NCBI RefSeq assembly: GCF_019740315.1
Contig: NZ_JAHXZR010000002.1
Coordinates: 250,001-314,000, forward strand
Direction: 5' to 3'
Origin: Oceanobacter mangrovi
Lineage (GTDB): Bacteria; Pseudomonadota; Gammaproteobacteria; Pseudomonadales; Oceanobacteraceae
DNA length: 64,000 nt
A program made the position numbers and the translations under genes. Each line of letters starts with the position of its first letter. Position 1 is the stretch's first letter. The notes below the pieces were generated by a model that was not told where the DNA came from, searched no databases, and saw only the letters and a list, made by a program, of their open reading frames with translations. Shown here piece after piece: positions 59,481 to 64,000 of this stretch.

Positions 59481-60353
59481 TCAGCGATTAAGGGTCTGAC
59501 TGACGTTGAACTTCAGCGGCTGAGGATTCCAGATGCTGAGATCCGGCTGGTAATCCAGTGCACCAGAGAAGGAAATTTCGGTAGCGGTGCTGCTGGTCAG
59601 CAGCGACATCACACTTTTACCCAGCTCGCTGAAACTCAGCTTCAGCGGCAAATCCAGCAGCGCAGTTTTGTTGGCTTGCAGATCGACGGCACCCAGCGCA
59701 CCGCTGGCCAGCTGGTTGCTGCCAGCGCCCACGTTATAATCCAGTCCGTTTACCTTGATTCCAAAGCTGTTGGGGTTGTCGATATTCAGCTTCAGCCGCA
59801 AGGTCGCACCGCTCCAGCCAATATCTTCCAGATTGACGGTTTGCAGGCTCAGTTTTGGCATCTGCGGAATTGGCAAGCTGCCCTGATAGTTGGCTGGCAA
59901 ACTGACCCGGCCTGCCACTGGCAAGTCGGTAAAAACGTCGGCATCGATGGCGTAAGCGACTTCGTTCTGGCCCTTGCTGGCCTGATACACCTGATAGAGA
60001 TCGGCAAACCTGAAGGTGACCGGCAGTTCGGTGAGGGTTTCGCCATTGGCTTTCAATGTCAGGCTGCTGTCCGGTTGTTCAACGGCGGCCAGTTGATTAC
60101 CGCTGACCAGCAGTTTCATCGCCAGGCCACTCATTGGAATGGCGATGGCATTGGGGTTATTGATGGCCAGTTTGACCTTCAGGGTGACGTCATCCAGCGA
60201 CATATCAGAGATCGAAACACCGGCAACCCGGGCGGTTGGTTTGGCGTCCTGCAGCTTTTGTTCAAGACTGGCACAGCCGCCCAGCAGCAAGCTGGTGGCC
60301 GCCATCAGAGTCGCTAACGACCGGCCAGACAAAAAAGATCTTGATGAAATCAT
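59481..60353 (-). CDS. LEA-2-type lipoprotein
   Basis: The 290-aa product from ATG at 60353 has a lipobox L-L-L-G-G-C at residue 23 and two LEA-2-like repeats with L-K-V-K-L-A-I-N-N-P-N-A and L-R-L-K-L-N-I-D-N-P-N-S-F-G. It is probably an outer- or inner-membrane lipoprotein; the role is unknown. GGGAG lies upstream. An upstream frame to 60467 is not supported. It is divergent from the LysR gene. Confidence 0.85.
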   Translation of the reverse strand: MISSRSFLSGRSLATLMAATSLLLGGCASLEQKLQDAKPTARVAGVSISDMSLDDVTLKVKLAINNPNAIAIPMSGLAMKLLVSGNQLAAVEQPDSSLTLKANGETLTELPVTFRFADLYQVYQASKGQNEVAYAIDADVFTDLPVAGRVSLPANYQGSLPIPQMPKLSLQTVNLEDIGWSGATLRLKLNIDNPNSFGIKVNGLDYNVGAGSNQLASGALGAVDLQANKTALLDLPLKLSFSELGKSVMSLLTSSTATEISFSGALDYQPDLSIWNPQPLKFNVSQTLNR

Positions 60354-60560
60354 CACAGGCTCCCTGAATGTGAATGTGGTGCATGAATCAGAACTGGGGC
60401 AGTGTACCGAATATTTGGCGGCCGACTGTGAATCGGTTGTGACTTCTGCGGAGTATTTGTCAGACAATCACTCTCGGGAATGTTTTTGTTTTTCAATATT
60501 GAGTTGGTGAATATATCTTTTGCTGCGACAATAGCGCATTGCAAAAATGATGGATAACCG

Positions 60561-61496
60561 ATGAATCTCGATCGAATTGACCTCAACCTGCTGGTCTATC
60601 TGGATGTGCTGTTGCGTGAAGGCAGTGTCACCCGTGCTGCCCAGCAGTTGGGGATTACCCAACCGGCGATGTCGAACGGTTTGCGCCGCCTGCGTGATCT
60701 GTTTAATGATCCGCTGCTGGTGCGTACCTCGGAAGGTATGACAGCCACTGAACGGGCTCAGGAATTACAACCGGTTATTCGCAAGGCGCTGGGTGAGCTG
60801 GAAGCGGCACTGCAGCCACTGGAAGAATTTGATGCCCAGAGCAGCCACCGGGTTTTCCGCCTGATGGTGAGTGATTACGCAGAATCGACGTTGATCCCCG
60901 AACTGGTTAAACGACTGCGGGAAGTGGCTCCGAACGTTATTCTGGACGTACTGACACCGTCTGACGTGACCTTCAAGGATGTCGAAGCAGGCAAGGTCGA
61001 TATGGCTATCAACCGCTTTGACGATATGCCGCAATCCTTCCACCAGATGACGCTGTGGCAGGATGATTTTGTCTGTCTGGTGAATCCCGATCACCCACTG
61101 GCCGGTGAGTTTGACCTTGAAGCCTATGTGGCCAGCAATCATATCTGGGTATCCAAAACCGGCATGGGCGCTGGTGTGGGGATCGACCCTGACAAGGTTA
61201 TCCGGCTGGGCTGGGTTGATAACGCGCTGTCGAAGCTGGGTTACAAGCGCAAGATTTCGGTTTTCACCCGCCATTACCAGATGCCGGCGCTGCTGGCTCA
61301 CAACAACGATTTGGTCGCCACCTTGCCACGCAAGGTGGCCGACATGCAGGCAGCATCGGCTGACTTGTTGGTGAAAAACCCGCCATTCCCGATTCCTCCA
61401 TTTGAACTGAAAATGGCCTGGTCACCATTGCTGCAACACCATCAGGCCCACCGCTGGCTGCGGCGGGTGATTGTGGACGTAGCACAGTACTGCTGA
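60561..61496 (+). CDS. LysR-family transcriptional regulator
   Basis: The 311-aa protein has the LysR helix-turn-helix near residues 20-45 (G-S-V-T-R-A-A-Q-Q-L-G-I-T-Q-P-A-M-S) and a substrate-binding domain (about 92-300). It probably controls the divergent LEA lipoprotein or a distant target. The 208-bp divergent region may hold its T-N11-A site. Confidence 0.9.
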   Translation: MNLDRIDLNLLVYLDVLLREGSVTRAAQQLGITQPAMSNGLRRLRDLFNDPLLVRTSEGMTATERAQELQPVIRKALGELEAALQPLEEFDAQSSHRVFRLMVSDYAESTLIPELVKRLREVAPNVILDVLTPSDVTFKDVEAGKVDMAINRFDDMPQSFHQMTLWQDDFVCLVNPDHPLAGEFDLEAYVASNHIWVSKTGMGAGVGIDPDKVIRLGWVDNALSKLGYKRKISVFTRHYQMPALLAHNNDLVATLPRKVADMQAASADLLVKNPPFPIPPFELKMAWSPLLQHHQAHRWLRRVIVDVAQYC

Positions 61497-61502
61497 GTGT
61501 TG

Positions 61503-61536
61503 CTGGCTGTCAGCCTCGTGCGAGGCTGACAGCCAG
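61503..61536. terminator. Perfect 16-bp inverted repeat at a convergent gene end
   Basis: CTGGCTGTCAGCCTCG (61503-61518) and its exact complement (61521-61536) are separated by 2 nt. It covers the stop and last codons of the mutarotase gene and lies just after the LysR stop. The likely role is a bidirectional terminator or RNA-stabilising hairpin; no T-run is present. Confidence 0.8.
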
Positions 61537-62439
61537 GGTGTGACTCTGGCCGGGGGCCAGATGCACCCAGTCATCTGCTGCATTGGCGGTTTCAATACAC
61601 AACATATGATGCCAGCTGTGGTCCGGGAACTGGCTCAGGCGGCGTGCTTTCTCAACCCCCGGATTCCATACCACTGTGCTCTCACTGCCTTCGGCAACCA
61701 GGCTGCGGCGACTGTCTGGCGTTACCAGCATCAAACGATTGTTGCTGTTGAGATAAATTCTGTCGGTTTCGCCGTCAAAACGGACGGTGCCAGACTGGCT
61801 CATACGTTGCCAGCCAACCAGCGTGTCGATATAGCCAGCGCCGGATAAGCCTTCAATATGACTGTTGTGAATGCTGGCCGTCGGCAGATAGGTGTGCAGC
61901 GCCTGGGTGAAGGCGAGGGCGGTGGAGCCGGTGTTGGTGGTGGTCAGGCGAATCTGCAGACTGTCGCCGCGCAGGATGAAATGCACCCGTGGCTCAGCCT
62001 GACCATGCCAGACTGACTGGCGGTGGTTGACCCGCTCCAGCACAAACGTCAGCTCGACCTGATCGACGGCTTCTTGCAACTCTTCCAGCATCCAGTTGGC
62101 GGTGCGGGCAAAGCCGTGGGCGGGCAGTGGCTGGTCGTGGGCCATCAGCGCCTGTACATCGGCCGGGTTGCGATCAGCATTGCCAAACCAGGGCCAGCAA
62201 ATCGGTACGCCGCCACGGAGCGAATTGCCTTTCTTGTATTCGGCGGTCGGGCTGAGCCACAACCAGTCCTGATCAGCCTCCGGAATAAACGACACCAGCT
62301 GGGCACCTTGTGGCAACACACGCGCACTGAAGGCCGGATGACGAATGTCGATACAGAGCAACTCATCAACCTGTCGCAACCGGCAGAAGGCGCTGATGGA
62401 CAAACGGCTGGAAAGGGTTTTGATTTGTTGCGATTGCAT
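61510..62439 (-). CDS. D-hexose-6-phosphate mutarotase (YeaD-like)
   Basis: The 309-aa protein belongs to the aldose-1-epimerase-like fold: G-V-P-I-C-W-P-W-F-G near residue 77, H-G-F-A-R near 105 and L-H-T-Y-L. This is the YeaD/glucose-6-phosphate 1-epimerase group, interconverting alpha and beta hexose-6-phosphates. The stop lies inside the 16-bp inverted repeat. The ribosome site is poor. Confidence 0.88.
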   Translation of the reverse strand: MQSQQIKTLSSRLSISAFCRLRQVDELLCIDIRHPAFSARVLPQGAQLVSFIPEADQDWLWLSPTAEYKKGNSLRGGVPICWPWFGNADRNPADVQALMAHDQPLPAHGFARTANWMLEELQEAVDQVELTFVLERVNHRQSVWHGQAEPRVHFILRGDSLQIRLTTTNTGSTALAFTQALHTYLPTASIHNSHIEGLSGAGYIDTLVGWQRMSQSGTVRFDGETDRIYLNSNNRLMLVTPDSRRSLVAEGSESTVVWNPGVEKARRLSQFPDHSWHHMLCIETANAADDWVHLAPGQSHTLAVSLARG

Positions 62440-62626
62440 GAGGTAATTTCCGTTTTGGGCTGACCAGAAAAATGTCCATTTATCCGCTGCGGATGTGATA
62501 ACACAAACTGCTGCGGTAACAGGCCGGTTGATCAGTGCCGCTCACGGCGGTTATGGCCGGCTTGTGGTTGGTGGTTCGGGTGGCTATGGGTTAGCTCCGG
62601 TAGATAGTACCGTACAGGATTCTGAA

Positions 62627-63091
62627 GTGAACAAAATACAACTTAAGCTGGAGTTGTTGGCCAGTTGTGATCGCGATATCGAGGCTGCGCTGGCCGCTGC
62701 CCGCACGGCTCATGAAAGTGCTTCCCACGAAGATAATCAGCCGGAAAACAAATACGATACCCTGGCGCTGGAGGCGGCTTATCTGGCCCATGGCCAGTCG
62801 GAGCGGATTCTGCAACTGCAGCAGGAAAAGATTCGTCTGGGGCGCTGGGAGCCCTTGGCGTTTGATGACAGCAGCCCGATTGCCCTAGGAGCACTGGTGA
62901 CGCTGGAATACGAGGATGAGCAGCGTCTGGTGTGGATTACCCCCGGCGGTGGTCGCCAGTTAATGCAGGATGGTCAGCTCGTTCAGCTGGTGTCTGCGGC
63001 TACCCCGCTGGCGCTGGCCTTGATCGGCAAGGAGCTGGACGACGAGGTTGTGATGGCTGGCAAAAGCTGGCTGATTACCGCGATTGTCTGA
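62627..63091 (+). CDS. GreA/GreB-like transcription-factor-family protein
   Basis: It is read from GTG at 62627 with AGGA 7 nt upstream (154 aa). The N-terminal half is a long helical hairpin (L-A-A-A-R-T-A-H-E-S-A-S-H-E and Y-D-T-L-A-L-E-A-A-Y-L-A-H-G-Q) as in Gre factors, and the C-terminal half a small beta domain. The acidic tip typical of GreA is altered, so it may act on RNA polymerase differently. Confidence 0.65.
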   Translation: MNKIQLKLELLASCDRDIEAALAAARTAHESASHEDNQPENKYDTLALEAAYLAHGQSERILQLQQEKIRLGRWEPLAFDDSSPIALGALVTLEYEDEQRLVWITPGGGRQLMQDGQLVQLVSAATPLALALIGKELDDEVVMAGKSWLITAIV

Positions 63092-63165
63092 TACTCGTTC
63101 GCTGTCATCGTAGTCAGACCTGACAAGAATAGCTTTTATAAATAGCTGTTATCGGCAAATAAATT

Positions 63166-63184
63166 AACGATAAGTATTATTATC
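63166..63184. promoter_or_regulatory. Possible Fur box
   Basis: AACGATAAGTATTATTATC matches the GATAATGATAATCATTATC consensus at about 12 of 19 positions and lies 57 bp upstream of the siderophore-interacting protein start in an AT-rich leader. Iron control of such a gene is expected from family knowledge. Confidence 0.45.
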
Positions 63185-63241
63185 TGGGTTCTGGCCGTCA
63201 TAATGTCGGCTGGATCCGCAATTACCTCCGCAGGAGTTTTT

Positions 63242-64000
63242 ATGTCTCGCCCGCAACCCAGAGAATTGACCGTTGTTTCAATACAACGATTAACCCCGAA
63301 TATGCAGCGTGTTGTGCTGGGGGGAGAGGCTCTGCATGATTTCCCGGCCGACAGCAAAAGTGGTTATGTAAAATTACAGTTTCAGTCTGATGGCAGTGCG
63401 CTGACAGCAGAACAGCAAAATCCGGACGTTCGCCCGATTGTGCGCAGTTATACCGTGCGGGAAATTGATGTTGCCGCTCGCCAGTTGACCCTCGATATGA
63501 TGCTGCACGGCAGTGAAGAACATGGCCAGGGTCCAGGTGCTGGCTGGGCATTACAGGCGCAGGTGGGCGATTGCATTATGGTTGGTGGTCCTGGACCAAC
63601 CAAACTGATTCCACAGCCAGCTGATTTTTATTTCCTGACCGGTGATATGACGGCCTTGCCGGCCATTGTGGCTAACCTGGAGCTGTTACCTGCAGAGGCA
63701 GAGGGCGTCGCTATTATTGAGATTGCCAGTGCGGAAGATCAGCAGGATGTACGGGCACCAGCGGGTATCCAGATCCAGTGGGTTGTTGCGGAAGCTATCC
63801 CGCAGGCAGATGACTACCAGCCGCTGGCTGATCAATCCGCCTACATCAACGCAGTGCGCCAACAGCCATGGCCAGCGGGCAAGGTGGCTGTCTGGGCAGC
63901 CAGCGAGTTCCACAAGATGCGTTCCTTGCGTCAGTACTTCCGTAACGAACGGGGCGTGGTGGCGGCGGATATTTACATCAGCAGCTACTGGAAACTGGAT
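63242..64000 (+). CDS. Siderophore-interacting protein (FAD/NAD(P)H reductase), partial
   Basis: The frame is open to the right edge (253 aa seen). It begins behind AGGAG (5-nt gap). FAD-binding-9/SIP motifs are visible: R-S-Y-T-V-R near 71, G-P-G-P-T-K and the C-terminal Y-W-K/R-x-G type segment begun as S-S-Y-W-K-L. It probably reduces ferric siderophores or ferric chelates in the cytoplasm. Confidence 0.87.
   Translation, partial: MSRPQPRELTVVSIQRLTPNMQRVVLGGEALHDFPADSKSGYVKLQFQSDGSALTAEQQNPDVRPIVRSYTVREIDVAARQLTLDMMLHGSEEHGQGPGAGWALQAQVGDCIMVGGPGPTKLIPQPADFYFLTGDMTALPAIVANLELLPAEAEGVAIIEIASAEDQQDVRAPAGIQIQWVVAEAIPQADDYQPLADQSAYINAVRQQPWPAGKVAVWAASEFHKMRSLRQYFRNERGVVAADIYISSYWKLD

Noticed and set aside
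1-64000. CRISPR arrays, tRNA or rRNA genes, prophage
   Set aside because: No regularly spaced repeats, cloverleaf sequences, rRNA signatures or phage structural genes were recognised by eye.

Overview
The window looks like a chromosomal segment of a moderately GC-rich marine-type gammaproteobacterium. The order Oceanospirillales or a close relative seems most likely. This is inferred from gene content and order (ffs-dnaX-ybaB-recR, YcgL-YcgN, fadM-miaE, efpL, YbiT, DeaD, SlyD) and cannot be resolved to a genus by eye. Most genes are single-copy housekeeping or conserved hypothetical genes, densely packed, often with 4-bp ATGA overlaps and several GTG or TTG starts.

Layout. 1-7.2 kb: a porin start, an M14 peptidase, an ABC exporter with the Xni nuclease, a fadM-miaE pair behind a promoter that carries a PsrA-like box, a hydrolase and a DUF4375 protein. 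7.3-15 kb: a Lon-like protease, a YbfE-like protein, 4.5S RNA, dnaX with an evident frameshift signal, ybaB, a shortened recR and RNase D. 15-21.8 kb: YcgL/YcgN, membrane proteins, a YEATS-associated three-TM protein beside a von Willebrand A protein, DUF3095 and a glutaredoxin-like protein. 35.3-64 kb: speE, transporters, ABC-F YbiT, a divergent DraT/DraG ADP-ribosylation pair, efpL, phzF, CvfB-EVE, ppiC, an EAL/GGDEF protein, ppnP, deaD, a UvrD-like helicase, slyD, LEA-2 lipoprotein, LysR, mutarotase, a GreA/B-like protein and the start of a siderophore-interacting protein.

The accessory island is 21.8-35.3 kb. An AT-rich leader with a 151-bp nested palindrome precedes three very large exported proteins in one operon. 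They are a toroid plus seven beta-sandwich repeats (1159 aa), an IgGFc-binding-domain protein (1591 aa), and a coiled-coil protein with a transglutaminase-like fold lacking its cysteine (1083 aa). The third ends in an AT-rich, cysteine-containing tail that resembles polymorphic toxin C-termini. A small AT-rich gene 2 nt later looks like its immunity partner. The toxin tail and immunity gene lie between two 411-bp direct copies (about 91% identical by hand count) of a middle part of the third gene. The second copy is a dead fragment. I read this as a surface-displayed or secreted toxin-immunity system caught in the process of C-terminal exchange. It is the best candidate here for an undescribed system.

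Other notable points are DraT/DraG with no nif genes in view, a dispersed repeat present as inverted copies at 35.1 and 59.3 kb, a perfect 16-bp inverted repeat at a convergent gene boundary, and a RecR lacking usual C-terminal and TOPRIM features. No tRNA, rRNA, CRISPR array or intact insertion sequence was recognised.
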